Below, one piece after another: positions 49,501-57,611 of a DNA stretch of 64,000 nucleotides; position 1 is the first letter of the stretch; each line of letters starts with the position of its first letter. The notes under the pieces were generated by a model. It had not been told where the DNA came from and ran no database searches. It saw only the letters and a program-made list of their open reading frames with translations. The stretch is from Roseitalea porphyridii (lineage in GTDB: Bacteria > Pseudomonadota > Alphaproteobacteria > Rhizobiales > Rhizobiaceae). The stretch lies in the NCBI RefSeq assembly GCF_004331955.1, contig NZ_CP036532.1, forward strand, positions 1,488,001 to 1,552,000, written 5' to 3'. The translations under genes and the position numbers were made by a program.

Positions 49501-51135
49501 GTGAGCCAGACACACCAGGTCATCAACCAGCCGCCGCCGCGCGCCGGCGGAAATGCCTTTCGCGACGATCCCATGCTGCTGGCCCTGGCGCGGCCGCTGG
49601 GCGATCAATCGATCCGCGAACTCGACGAGATCGGCCGCTACGTGCTGGCGCCCGAGGCCCTCGATCTGGCGCGGCTCGCCAACGAATACGAGCCGAAACT
49701 GAGGACTCACGACCGGCAGGGGCATCGCATCGACCGGATCGAAGTGCATCCGGCCTGGCACGCACTCATGCGCCGGTCGGTCGGCTACGGTCTTTCCGGC
49801 TCGATCTGGGAGGAGGGCGCCGGGCGCTCCGGCGATGCCCATCTGAACCGCGCCGCGCGCTTCTATCTCCTGTCGGGGCTCGAAAGCGGCCATATGTGCC
49901 CGCTGACCATGACGAGCGCGGCAATGGCGGCGCTGCGCGTGTCGCCGCAACTTGCGCGGGAATGGGGACCGCGGCTGACCACGCGCAAATATGACAGCTC
50001 GAACAGGGCGCCGGTCGAAAAGAGCGGCCTGCTGATAGGCATGGGCATGACCGAGAAACAGGGCGGCAGCGACCTGTCCGACATGTCGAGCCGGGCCGAG
50101 CCCGCCGGAAACGGGCTCTACCGGCTGACCGGCCATAAATGGTTCATGTCCGCGCCGATGGCCGACGCGTTCCTGATGCTGGCCCGCGCGCCGGCGGGCA
50201 TTTCGTGTTTTCTGGTGCCGCGCCTGATGGCGAGCGGCGAGCTGAACGGGCTGCGTTTCCAGCGCCTCAAGGACAAGCTCGGCAACCGCTCGAACGCCTC
50301 ATCGGAGGTCGAGTTCGCCGGCGCCATCGGCCAGCTCGTCGGCGAGGAGGGCAGGGGCATCCGCACCATCATCGAGATGGTGACCCTGACGCGGCTCGAT
50401 TGCGCGCTCGGCTCTGCGGGCATGATGCGGGCCGGTCTGGCCGAGGCGGTCCACCATGCGCGCCACCGCAAGGTGCGCGGCGAAGCGCTGATCGACAAGC
50501 CGCTGATGGCGCGCGTGCTCGCCGACATGGCGCTCGATGTCGCCGCCTGCACCGCGCTCGCCTTTCGGCTGGCGCGCGCCTATGACGCTGCATCGAAAGA
50601 CGCGGCCGAAGGCGCCTTCGCCCGCGCCATGACCCCTGCGGTCAAGTACTGGGTATGCAAAACCGCCCCGCCGCTTCTGGCCGAGGCGATGGAGTGCATG
50701 GGCGGCAACGGCTATGTCGAGGAAGGCGTGCTCGCCCGCCATTATCGCGAAGCGCCCGTCAACGCGATCTGGGAGGGTTCGGGCAATGTGATGGCGCTCG
50801 ACGTGATGCGCGTGCACGAAAAGTCGCCCGAGGCGATCGAGACGATCGTCGGCGGGCTCTCAAGGCAGCTTGGCGCGCGCGGCGAAAAGACCGTCGAGGT
50901 GATCCGTGCAGCGCTGGTGCTGGCCGCCCATGACGAGGGCGCCGCGCGCATCGCGACCGAGCAACTCGCAATCGCTTCGGCGGCCGCCGAACTGCGCCGG
51001 CTCGGCATGGGCGCACTGGCCGATGCCTTCGCCGAAACGCGCCTTGGCGGGGCCTGGCGCGCCACCTACGGCATGCTCGACTCGCGGTTCGATGCGCGGG
51101 CCATCATCGACGGGCTCTACGCGCCGCCGAGCTGA
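49501..51135 (+). CDS. aidB: AidB-type acyl-CoA dehydrogenase family protein
   Basis: This 544-residue flavoprotein closely matches E. coli AidB (541 residues) in length and layout: NQPPPRAGGNAFRDDPML at the start, MGMTEKQGGSDLSDM in the middle, then AMECMGGNGYVEEG and the C-terminal helical DNA-binding region. AidB is part of the adaptive response to alkylation and binds DNA; its enzyme activity is weak. GTG 49501 is the first start. No LexA box was found upstream and an Ada site cannot be recognised by eye. The 3' end overlaps the AEC transporter gene on the other strand by 19 nt. Confidence 0.9.
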   Translation: MSQTHQVINQPPPRAGGNAFRDDPMLLALARPLGDQSIRELDEIGRYVLAPEALDLARLANEYEPKLRTHDRQGHRIDRIEVHPAWHALMRRSVGYGLSGSIWEEGAGRSGDAHLNRAARFYLLSGLESGHMCPLTMTSAAMAALRVSPQLAREWGPRLTTRKYDSSNRAPVEKSGLLIGMGMTEKQGGSDLSDMSSRAEPAGNGLYRLTGHKWFMSAPMADAFLMLARAPAGISCFLVPRLMASGELNGLRFQRLKDKLGNRSNASSEVEFAGAIGQLVGEEGRGIRTIIEMVTLTRLDCALGSAGMMRAGLAEAVHHARHRKVRGEALIDKPLMARVLADMALDVAACTALAFRLARAYDAASKDAAEGAFARAMTPAVKYWVCKTAPPLLAEAMECMGGNGYVEEGVLARHYREAPVNAIWEGSGNVMALDVMRVHEKSPEAIETIVGGLSRQLGARGEKTVEVIRAALVLAAHDEGAARIATEQLAIASAAAELRRLGMGALADAFAETRLGGAWRATYGMLDSRFDARAIIDGLYAPPS

Positions 51136-52052
51136 GCGACGATCGCCAGCACGGCCGGCATGGACAGGAAGGCGATCGCGGTCTGAACGGTGACCGTCGC
51201 GGCATAGGCCTCCGCGTCGCCGCCCATCTCGCGGGCCAGCACATAGCCGTTCATCGCGGTGGGCACCGAGGCGCAAAGCGCAAGGTAGCTCAGTTCCGGC
51301 CCCTCGATCCCCACCAGCATGGCAAGTCCGATCATCACGACGGGCAGACCGACGAGCTTGAGCACGGTCGGCGTCGCAATCGCCCAGACCGACAGCGTCC
51401 GCCGGTCCACCTTGAGGCCGGCCCCGATCGCCAGCAGGCCCATGCCGAGCGCGGCGCGGCCGAGAAGATGCAGCGCCTCCATGATCGGACCGGGCAGGGG
51501 CCAGGGCAGCAGCCGCAAGACGATCGCCAGCGCCGTCGCCACGATCAGCGGATTGACGGCGATCTTGGCGAGCGTGCCGCGCAGATTTGGCGCGGCGTCC
51601 GTGAACCAGGCAATGACGCTGACGCAGGCGACGTTGATCGGGATGATCACGACCGCCATGGCCAGCGCGACCATGGCCGCGCCCTCGGGCGGGAACATGG
51701 CCTCGGCGACGGCCAGCGCGATGAAGCCGTTCCAGCGCACCGCGGCCTGGAACACCGATGAAAAGCCCGGCCGGGTGACCCCGCGTGCGCGCAGGGCCGG
51801 CCAGAGCGCGAGCGTAAGCGCGCCGATGGCCATGACCGCCACAAGAAGGATGCCGATCAGCCAGCCGAGGGTCAGTCCGCCGAAATCGGCGCGCACGATC
51901 GTCGTGAACAGCAGCACCGGATAGAGCACGTAGTAGCCCATCCGGTCGAGCCCGCGCCAGAAGGTGGGCTCGAAAAGGGACAGCCGCCTCAGTCCGTTGC
52001 CGGCGAAGATCAGCAGGAAGATCGGCGCGATGGCCGCGAATGTGATCGCCAT
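51117..52052 (-). CDS. AEC family transporter
   Basis: This 311-residue membrane protein has about ten helices in a two-times-five inverted arrangement (first AIAPIFLLIFAGNGLRRL; later LGMGLLAIGAGLKVD and the ending AIAFLSMPAVLAIVAQL). This fits the auxin efflux carrier superfamily, bacterial members of which carry malonate, malate or other small organic acids. The substrate is not predictable. ATG 52052 is chosen over 52088 so that the first helix is at the N-terminus. Confidence 0.87.
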   Translation of the reverse strand: MAITFAAIAPIFLLIFAGNGLRRLSLFEPTFWRGLDRMGYYVLYPVLLFTTIVRADFGGLTLGWLIGILLVAVMAIGALTLALWPALRARGVTRPGFSSVFQAAVRWNGFIALAVAEAMFPPEGAAMVALAMAVVIIPINVACVSVIAWFTDAAPNLRGTLAKIAVNPLIVATALAIVLRLLPWPLPGPIMEALHLLGRAALGMGLLAIGAGLKVDRRTLSVWAIATPTVLKLVGLPVVMIGLAMLVGIEGPELSYLALCASVPTAMNGYVLAREMGGDAEAYAATVTVQTAIAFLSMPAVLAIVAQLGGA

Positions 52053-52213
52053 GGCATGGCCCATACGCCCGCGCGCGCGATCGGGCAATCCGCGACGTCT
52101 TCGGCGTTAGAGGCGGCGGCCGCGTTAACCCTAACGAATGGTTGCCATTGTGCCCCCAATCGCGCTGACCGATAGTGGGGCGGGCAGGGCACGAGCGGCG
52201 AACGGAGCGACAT

Positions 52214-52555
52214 ATGCGCTACATCTTCTGGTTCTGGTTCGTGCCGATGGGCTTCCTGTGGAGCTGGTACTTCCTGTCGCTCAACGACATCAGCCTGGGC
52301 ATGGGCTTCTTTTCGCGCGAAACCCACGACCTCGTGTTCCTGATCTACGGTCATATTCTGGACCTCGAGAAGGACATGATCGTGCGTCTGCTCGTCAAGG
52401 CCTGCATCGTCGACACCGGCCTGATCTTCGCGATCCTGGCATTCCGGCGCCGCAAGCAGATCCGCGCATGGTGGAACGCGCGCCGTGCCGAACAGCGCCC
52501 GGAAGAGGCGGCGACGGCCCGCGCCGAGGTTCAGTTCACGACGCCCGCCGAATAG
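52214..52555 (+). CDS. DUF6105 family membrane protein
   Basis: This 113-residue protein starts with a membrane helix ([20 protein letters not shown]), followed by [25 protein letters not shown] and a second helix near residues 60-78 ([14 protein letters not shown]), then a basic stretch and an Ala/Glu tail. The FFSRxxHDLVF motif is recalled from DUF6105, a Hyphomicrobiales family of unknown role. The ATG has GGAGCGAC upstream. Its 3' end overlaps ruvX by 25 nt on the opposite strand. Confidence 0.75.
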   Translation: MRYIFWFWFVPMGFLWSWYFLSLNDISLGMGFFSRETHDLVFLIYGHILDLEKDMIVRLLVKACIVDTGLIFAILAFRRRKQIRAWWNARRAEQRPEEAATARAEVQFTTPAE

Positions 52556-53019
52556 AGCCTGTCGAGCGCACCCTGCAGGATGAACGCGGCGGCTTCCGAA
52601 TCGACGCGGTCCGCGCGCTTCTTGCGGCTGACATCCTGATCGATCAGCGACCGTTCGGCGGCGACCGTCGAAAGCCGTTCGTCCCAGAACGCGAACGGCA
52701 GGTTCAGATGCCGGTCCATGTTCCTGGCGAATGCGCGCGTCGCCTGGACGCGCGGGCCCTCCGTCCCGTCCATGTTGACGGGAAGGCCGATCACCACGCC
52801 GCCGACCCGGTCCCTTGCAAGCTGGCGGCCGAGCGCCTCGACGTCGGCGGTGAACTTGCCGCGGCGGATCAGGGTGCGCGGTGTGGCGAACGACAGGCCG
52901 GCATCGGAGACCGCAAGGCCGATCGTCTTCGTGCCCAGATCGAGCGCGGCGAGCGTCTGGCCGCGTTCGAGTCCGTCGGCGATTTCCTCGATGGCGACTT
53001 CCGGCACCGCTTGCCCCAT
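52531..53019 (-). CDS. ruvX: Putative Holliday junction resolvase / pre-16S rRNA nuclease YqgF
   Basis: This 162-residue RNase H-fold protein has [17 protein letters not shown] with the first catalytic Asp (about residue 27), [28 protein letters not shown] and the final Asp in [10 protein letters not shown]. The family matures the 5' end of 16S rRNA in E. coli and was proposed as a resolvase. It is divergent from the UPF0173 gene. Confidence 0.92.
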   Translation of the reverse strand: MGQAVPEVAIEEIADGLERGQTLAALDLGTKTIGLAVSDAGLSFATPRTLIRRGKFTADVEALGRQLARDRVGGVVIGLPVNMDGTEGPRVQATRAFARNMDRHLNLPFAFWDERLSTVAAERSLIDQDVSRKKRADRVDSEAAAFILQGALDRLYSAGVVN

Positions 53020-53079
53020 GGACTGTGACCGAGCGCCTTTCTAATGTGCGCCCGGCGCAAAGGCGAGGGAGGTTTGCCG

Positions 53080-53787
53080 ATGAAGATCACCTGGTACGGC
53101 CATTCGGCGTTTCGCATCGATCACGGCGATGCCCGCATCCTGATCGATCCGTTCCTGACCGGCAATCCGTCGTGGGACGGCGGCTGGGAGGGGCCGGCCG
53201 ACGGCGTCACCCACGTGCTGCTCACCCACGGTCATGACGATCATCTCGGCGACAGCGTCGATATCCTGAAGGCGACCGGCGCGATGCTCGTCGCCAATTT
53301 CGAGATCTGCATGTATCTGGTCGGTCAGGGGGTCGACGACGCCAGGATCAATCCCGGCAACCATGGCGGCACGGTCGACTGCGGCGGATTTGCGACCTCG
53401 TTCGTGCGCGCCGAACATTCCTCCTCCAGCCAGACCGACGGCGGGCAGAACGTCTATCTGGGCAACCCCGGCGGCCTCATCCTCGCTTTCGAGGACGCGC
53501 CGAGCGTCTATCACATGGGCGATACCGCCATCTTCGCCGACATGGGGCTGATCGACGAGTTCCATCGGCCGCAGATCGGCATCGTGCCGATCGGCGATCG
53601 GTTCACCATGGGCGCGCAGGCGGCCGCACTCGCCTGCCGGCGCTATTTCAACTTCGACAAGGTGATCCCTTGCCATTTCGGCTCGTTCCCGATCATCGAC
53701 CAGACTGCGGACGCGTTCGTCGATGCGATGGAGGGCGAATCCGGCACGGTGCTCCTGCCGAAGATCGGAGAGCCCGTCGACGTCTGA
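53080..53787 (+). CDS. UPF0173 metal-dependent hydrolase
   Basis: This 235-residue metallo-beta-lactamase-fold hydrolase has the metal motif H50-x-H52-x-D54-H55 (LLTHGHDDHLGD), a further His in VRAEHSSS and Asp in MGDTAIFADM, and the final His in CHFGSFP. The substrate is unknown. ATG 53080 has GAGGGAGG eight nt upstream (53065-53072). Confidence 0.9.
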   Translation: MKITWYGHSAFRIDHGDARILIDPFLTGNPSWDGGWEGPADGVTHVLLTHGHDDHLGDSVDILKATGAMLVANFEICMYLVGQGVDDARINPGNHGGTVDCGGFATSFVRAEHSSSSQTDGGQNVYLGNPGGLILAFEDAPSVYHMGDTAIFADMGLIDEFHRPQIGIVPIGDRFTMGAQAAALACRRYFNFDKVIPCHFGSFPIIDQTADAFVDAMEGESGTVLLPKIGEPVDV

Positions 53788-53852
53788 GGCGCATTCGTGC
53801 GCCCGGGATGATGCAGCCATCAGGCCGCCGGGCCCGGTAGCCCGGGGGGCGT

Positions 53853-53880
53853 TGCGCGGCCACCACGCCATCGCTATAGC
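53853..53880 (+). promoter_or_regulatory. Candidate promoter for gatCA
   Basis: TTGCGC (53853-53858) and CTATAG (53875-53880) are separated by 16 nt, and the gatC start is 30 nt further on. The -10 box matches the usual alphaproteobacterial form. Confidence 0.45.
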
Positions 53881-53909
53881 GGGCCTGCAAGTCCTGCCCG
53901 GAGTTTCCG

Positions 53910-54197
53910 ATGTCCGTCGATACCGCAACCGTCAAGCGCGTCGCCTCGCTTGCCCGCATCCGCGTCACCGATGAGGAAGCAGCCAGCCTCGAAGGCGAAT
54001 TGAACGCGATTCTCGGCTTCGTCGAACAGCTCTCGGAGGTCGATGTCGAGGGCGTCGAGCCGATGACCTCGGTCACCGAGATGACCATGAAGAAGCGCGA
54101 GGACCAGGTGACCGACGGCGGTATCGCCGATGCCGTCACCGCCAACGCGCCCGCGTCCGAAGACAATTTCTTCCTCGTGCCCAAAGTGGTCGAGTGA
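53910..54197 (+). CDS. gatC: Asp-tRNA(Asn)/Glu-tRNA(Gln) amidotransferase subunit C
   Basis: This 95-residue subunit wraps around GatA and stabilises the GatCAB complex. The pattern [44 protein letters not shown] is diagnostic, and the [11 protein letters not shown] ending is typical. It is 19 nt ahead of gatA. Confidence 0.96.
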   Translation: MSVDTATVKRVASLARIRVTDEEAASLEGELNAILGFVEQLSEVDVEGVEPMTSVTEMTMKKREDQVTDGGIADAVTANAPASEDNFFLVPKVVE

Positions 54198-54216
54198 AAG
54201 CGAGCATGTCCAACCC

Positions 54217-55698
54217 ATGACCGACCTGACGCACTTGACCATCGCCGAGGCGCGCGAGCAACTGCGCGGCAAGCAGATCACGGCGAGCGAACTGACCGAT
54301 GCCTATCTCGGCGCGATCGAGGCCGGCAATGGCGCGCTCAACGCCTATATCGCGGTCACCGCGGACCAGGCCCGCGCCATGGCCAGGGCCTCCGACGAAA
54401 GGCTGGGCAAGGGCGAGGGCGGCGCGCTCGAAGGCATTCCGCTCGGCATCAAGGACCTGTTCGCCACGCGCGGCGTCCATACCCAGGCCGGCAGCCACAT
54501 TCTTGACGGGTTCGAGCCGCCCTACGAATCGACCGTCACGTCGAACCTTTGGGCCGACGGCGCGGTCATGCTGGGCAAGCTCAACATGGACGAGTTCGCC
54601 ATGGGCTCGTCCAACGAGACTTCCTATTACGGCCCGGTCACCAACCCCTGGCGGGCGAAGGGCGACAACAAGGCGCTTGTGCCCGGCGGCTCGTCGGGCG
54701 GCTCGGCTGCTGCCGTCGCCGCATGGCTGTGCGCCGGCGCGACCGCGACCGACACGGGCGGGTCGATCCGCCAACCGGCGGCGTTCACCGGCACGGTCGG
54801 CATCAAGCCCACCTATGGCCGCTGCTCGCGCTGGGGCATCGTCGCCTTTGCCTCCTCGCTCGATCAGGCCGGCCCGATCGCGCGCGATGTGCGCGACGCG
54901 GCGATCCTGCTCAAGTCGATGGCGAGCATCGACGACAAGGACACCACATCGGCGGACGTGCCCGTGCCGGACTACGAGGCGGCGATCGGCCGGTCGGTCA
55001 AGGGCATGACCATCGGCGTGCCGGCCGAATACCGCATGGACGGCATGCCCGGCGAGATCGACACGCTATGGCAGCAGGGCATCGAATGGCTGAAGGAGGC
55101 CGGCGCCGAGATCAGGCCGATCTCCCTGCCGCACACCAGGTACGCGCTGCCGGCCTACTACATCGTCGCCCCGGCCGAGGCGTCCTCGAACCTGGCCCGC
55201 TATGACGGGGTCAAGTACGGGCTGCGCGTGCCCGGCAAGGACATCGTCGAGATGTACGAGGCGACCCGCGCGGCCGGCTTCGGCGCCGAGGTCAAGCGCC
55301 GGGTGATGATCGGCACCTATGTCCTGTCGGCCGGCTATTACGACGCCTATTATCTGCGCGCGCAGAAGGTGCGCACGCTGATCAAGCGTGACTTCGAGAC
55401 GGTCTTCGCCGACGGCGTGGACGCGATCCTGACCCCAGCGACGCCCTCGGCCGCGTTCGGCATTGGCGACCAGGACATGGCCGCCGATCCGGTCAAGATG
55501 TATCTCAACGACATCTTCACGGTGACGGTGAACATGGCCGGCCTGCCGGGCATCGCCGTGCCTGCCGGGCTCGACGCCAACGGCCTGCCGCTCGGCCTGC
55601 AGCTGATCGGCAAGCCGTTCGACGAGGAGACGCTGTTCGCCACGGCCAACGTGATCGAACAGGCGGCCGGCCGGTTCACGCCGGAAAAGTGGTGGTGA
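54217..55698 (+). CDS. gatA: Asp-tRNA(Asn)/Glu-tRNA(Gln) amidotransferase subunit A
   Basis: This 493-residue amidase releases ammonia from glutamine for transamidation of Glu-tRNA(Gln) or Asp-tRNA(Asn). The Ser-cisSer-Lys triad is K79 (GIKDLF), S159 (PGGSSGG) and S183 ([10 protein letters not shown]). ATG 54217 fits the family N-terminus; the reading frame is open upstream within gatC. Its last ten nt overlap the next small gene. Its partner gatB is 5.6 kb downstream. Confidence 0.96.
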   Translation: MTDLTHLTIAEAREQLRGKQITASELTDAYLGAIEAGNGALNAYIAVTADQARAMARASDERLGKGEGGALEGIPLGIKDLFATRGVHTQAGSHILDGFEPPYESTVTSNLWADGAVMLGKLNMDEFAMGSSNETSYYGPVTNPWRAKGDNKALVPGGSSGGSAAAVAAWLCAGATATDTGGSIRQPAAFTGTVGIKPTYGRCSRWGIVAFASSLDQAGPIARDVRDAAILLKSMASIDDKDTTSADVPVPDYEAAIGRSVKGMTIGVPAEYRMDGMPGEIDTLWQQGIEWLKEAGAEIRPISLPHTRYALPAYYIVAPAEASSNLARYDGVKYGLRVPGKDIVEMYEATRAAGFGAEVKRRVMIGTYVLSAGYYDAYYLRAQKVRTLIKRDFETVFADGVDAILTPATPSAAFGIGDQDMAADPVKMYLNDIFTVTVNMAGLPGIAVPAGLDANGLPLGLQLIGKPFDEETLFATANVIEQAAGRFTPEKWW

Positions 55699-55949
55699 GC
55701 GAGGCAGGAGCCGCGCTCGACGCGCTCAGGGCCGACGGGTTCGCGATGGGCGAGGGCTTCGAGCGCGCCCACGCTATCGCGAAGGCGCACGAAGGCGAGG
55801 CGCCGTTCGACTGGATTCATGCGCTGTGCCACCGCATCGAGGGCGATGCCGGCAACGCGAACTACTGGTATCGCCGCGCCGGCCGCCCGCCTTTCGACGG
55901 CGGGTTCGAGGCCGAAGCCGACGCCATCGCCGCCGAACTGGGCCGATAG
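55689..55949 (+). CDS. Small hypothetical protein overlapping the gatA end
   Basis: This 86-residue protein starts at GTG 55689, overlapping gatA by ten nt, so it is probably translated by coupling. It is acidic with aromatic motifs ([27 protein letters not shown]). I recall the [10 protein letters not shown] stretch from short conserved proteins beside gat genes in alphaproteobacteria, but no function is known. It ends four nt before the converging Uma2 gene. Confidence 0.75.
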   Translation: MVVSEAGAALDALRADGFAMGEGFERAHAIAKAHEGEAPFDWIHALCHRIEGDAGNANYWYRRAGRPPFDGGFEAEADAIAAELGR

Positions 55950-55952
55950 GCC

Positions 55953-56507
55953 TCAGCCCTTGTAGATATCGGTAAGCGGGATCGACACGCCGAGTCGGGC
56001 GAGCGCGATCGTCGCAGCGCGGTCTTCGAGGATGATCGGTTCGATCTCGAACGCGCCGTCTTCGTTGCGCGTCCACTGCCACACGCGCGGCTCGTCGGCC
56101 GAGAAGATCAGGTACGTATCGAGGCTTTTCAGGCCGAGATATTCCTCGCGCTTTGGCCCGAAATCATTGTGCTGGGTCGAGGGCGACAGCACCTCGACGA
56201 CGACGATGGCGTTCTCGGTCCAGCGCGCGTCGCCCGCTCCACCGGCCGTTTCGACGAAGACATCGGCATAGCGCATCGTATCGTCGTCGGTCGGGATCGC
56301 GAAATCGCCGGCATGGACGCTGTAGGCATCGTTGTCCAGGCTGCTTCTCAGCGCGAAGTAGACATTGCCGGCGATCAGCGAGTGGTTGCGTCTGACATAT
56401 GGCAGCATCACCGGCACCCCCCGCACCAGTTCGTACTTGCGGTCCTGCCGCTGTCCCCAGCGCATGAACTCGTCCAAGCTCATCTTCGGTGGGCTCTGGA
56501 CGTTCAT
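55953..56507 (-). CDS. Uma2 (DUF820) family putative endonuclease, copy 2
   Basis: This 184-residue protein belongs to the Uma2 PD-(D/E)xK nuclease-like family. The core acidic and Lys residues are in YADVFV, VVVEVLSPST and FGPKREEYLGL. It begins MNVQSPPKMSLDEFMRWGQ, almost identical to the adjacent copy, and its last 75 residues are also nearly identical, while residues 45-100 differ. ATG 56507 overlaps the stop of the upstream copy as ATGA. Biological role of the family is not established; it is common in multicopy in cyanobacteria and sporadic elsewhere. Confidence 0.85.
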   Translation of the reverse strand: MNVQSPPKMSLDEFMRWGQRQDRKYELVRGVPVMLPYVRRNHSLIAGNVYFALRSSLDNDAYSVHAGDFAIPTDDDTMRYADVFVETAGGAGDARWTENAIVVVEVLSPSTQHNDFGPKREEYLGLKSLDTYLIFSADEPRVWQWTRNEDGAFEIEPIILEDRAATIALARLGVSIPLTDIYKG

Positions 56508-57082
56508 GCGTCGCTCCTGACGCCCTTTGGGTCCGAATAAATGTCGGCAAGCGGGATCGTCACGCCGAGCCGGGCGAGGGCGATCGTCGCAGCGCGGTCT
56601 TCGAGGATGATCGGTTCGATTTCGAACGCGCCGTCTTCGTTGCGCGTCCATTGCCACACGCGCGGCTCGTCGGCCGAGAAGATCAGGTACGTATCGAGGC
56701 TTTTCAGGCCGAGATATTCCTCGCGCTTTGGCCCGAAATCATTGTGCTGGGTCGAGGGCGACAGCACCTCGACGACGACGATGGCATCATCGATGTGCGG
56801 CGTGTCGCCGGAAAGCCCTGCCGGGATGACCAGAAGGTCGGCGAAGCGAGAGGAGTCGTCCCCGGTTCGCAGGGCGAACTCGGCGTCGGCGAGTTCGAAT
56901 GCCGTGCCTTTCAATTGTGGTCCGATCGTCTGGACAAGTGCCATGACGATCCGTGAATGCTTCAGTCTCACCCATGGCAGCATCACCGGCACCCCCCGCA
57001 CCAGCTCGTACTTGCGGTCTTGGTGCTGTCCCCAGCGCATGAACTCGTCGAAACTCATCTTCGGTGGGCTCTGGACGTTCAT
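56504..57082 (-). CDS. Uma2 (DUF820) family putative endonuclease, copy 1
   Basis: This 192-residue tandem partner is first in the two-gene unit. The same core motifs are present (FADLLVIPAG, VVVEVLSPST, FGPKREEYLGL). Its central region (about residues 45-100) is unlike that of copy 2, whereas both flanks match. The C-terminus is eight residues longer (SDPKGVRSDA). A promoter with CTATAG lies 24 nt upstream and GGAGG precedes the ATG. Confidence 0.85.
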   Translation of the reverse strand: MNVQSPPKMSFDEFMRWGQHQDRKYELVRGVPVMLPWVRLKHSRIVMALVQTIGPQLKGTAFELADAEFALRTGDDSSRFADLLVIPAGLSGDTPHIDDAIVVVEVLSPSTQHNDFGPKREEYLGLKSLDTYLIFSADEPRVWQWTRNEDGAFEIEPIILEDRAATIALARLGVTIPLADIYSDPKGVRSDA

Positions 57083-57105
57083 CGCCGCCTCCGTTGCTGG
57101 CCCGA

Positions 57106-57133
57106 CTATAGCAGCGCGGACCGAGCCGGCAAA
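57106..57133 (-). promoter_or_regulatory. Candidate promoter of the Uma2 pair
   Basis: On the minus strand TTTGCC (57133-57128) and CTATAG (57111-57106) are 16 nt apart, giving a leader of about 17 nt before the Uma2 ATG. It overlaps the T tract of the yjhX terminator, so the two units abut closely. Confidence 0.45.
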
Positions 57134-57159
57134 ACGGGCGCGGCGTTGCGGCCGCGCCC
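57131..57159 (-). terminator. Terminator after the yjhX-type toxin gene
   Basis: The minus strand has GGGCGCGGC-CGCAAC-GCCGCGCCC followed by GTTTTG. The perfect 9-bp GC stem begins seven nt after the yjhX stop codon. Confidence 0.75.
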
Positions 57160-57165
57160 GCCGTC

Positions 57166-57420
57166 TCAGCGATTGTCGAGTTGGCTGCGCACCAGTTCGA
57201 GCCCGCGTCTGGTGATGCGATAGGCGCCGCCATTGAGCGAGCGGATCGCACGCTTGCGCTTGAGCTTGCGGAAGAGGTCGAGGTCGAGATCGGGATATCG
57301 CCACCCCTCGCGGGTGAAGCAGTCGACCTGGATGATGCGCTTGTCGGCCTTGACGGCCCGGATGTGCCCGCCCTGGGCGAGCAGGTGCAGGATGCGCTGT
57401 TCTGCGCGCGAAATGTCCAT
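57166..57420 (-). CDS. yjhX: YjhX family (UPF0386) toxin-like protein
   Basis: This 84-residue protein matches YjhX over its length: MDISRAEQRILHLLAQGGHI at the start, VDCFTREGWRYPDLDLDLFRKLKRK, then the SLNGGAYRITRRGLELVRSQLDNR ending. In E. coli YjhX is a proposed topoisomerase-I-inhibiting toxin with the GNAT protein YjhQ as antitoxin. No GNAT gene is adjacent here; two GNAT genes lie 5 kb away beyond gatB. ATG 57420 is chosen over 57447 to match the family start. A structured leader precedes it. Confidence 0.85.
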   Translation of the reverse strand: MDISRAEQRILHLLAQGGHIRAVKADKRIIQVDCFTREGWRYPDLDLDLFRKLKRKRAIRSLNGGAYRITRRGLELVRSQLDNR

Positions 57421-57441
57421 TGTTCGAAGTCCGGTACTGGC

Positions 57442-57557
57442 GGCCATCTGGCCGCAGACAAAGGCAGGCCGCCGGCGGGCGGCCGGTTGCTTCTGTCTGG
57501 CCCTGATCCGTCGCGGGGACGGTCAGGGCATTACCGGGTCTCGTTCGAACCGAACAT
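57442..57557 (-). promoter_or_regulatory. Structured leader with micro-ORF upstream of yjhX
   Basis: The 190-nt gap before yjhX has no larger gene. On the minus strand it holds CAGGAG followed by a nine-codon frame (57557-57531, MFGSNETR then stop). Next come a long hairpin (57528-57501, CCCTGACCGTC paired with GACGGATCAGGG), a second perfect hairpin GGCCGCC/GGCGGCC (57484-57467), and a third GGCC-ATCT-GGCC (57453-57442). A CTATAT -10 box lies upstream near 57580. The layout resembles a leader-peptide-controlled attenuator or a small RNA; neither is shown. Confidence 0.4.
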
Positions 57558-57611
57558 GAAGGCTCCTGTAGCGCCGCCGATATAGGCGGCGGCAGCCGGC
57601 AAGTCCAGCGC

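Noticed and set aside
57573-57592. GCCGCC-GATATA-GGCGGC hairpin as terminator of the deacetylase gene
   Set aside because: No T tract follows on either strand; its inner part is better explained as the -10 box of the yjhX leader.
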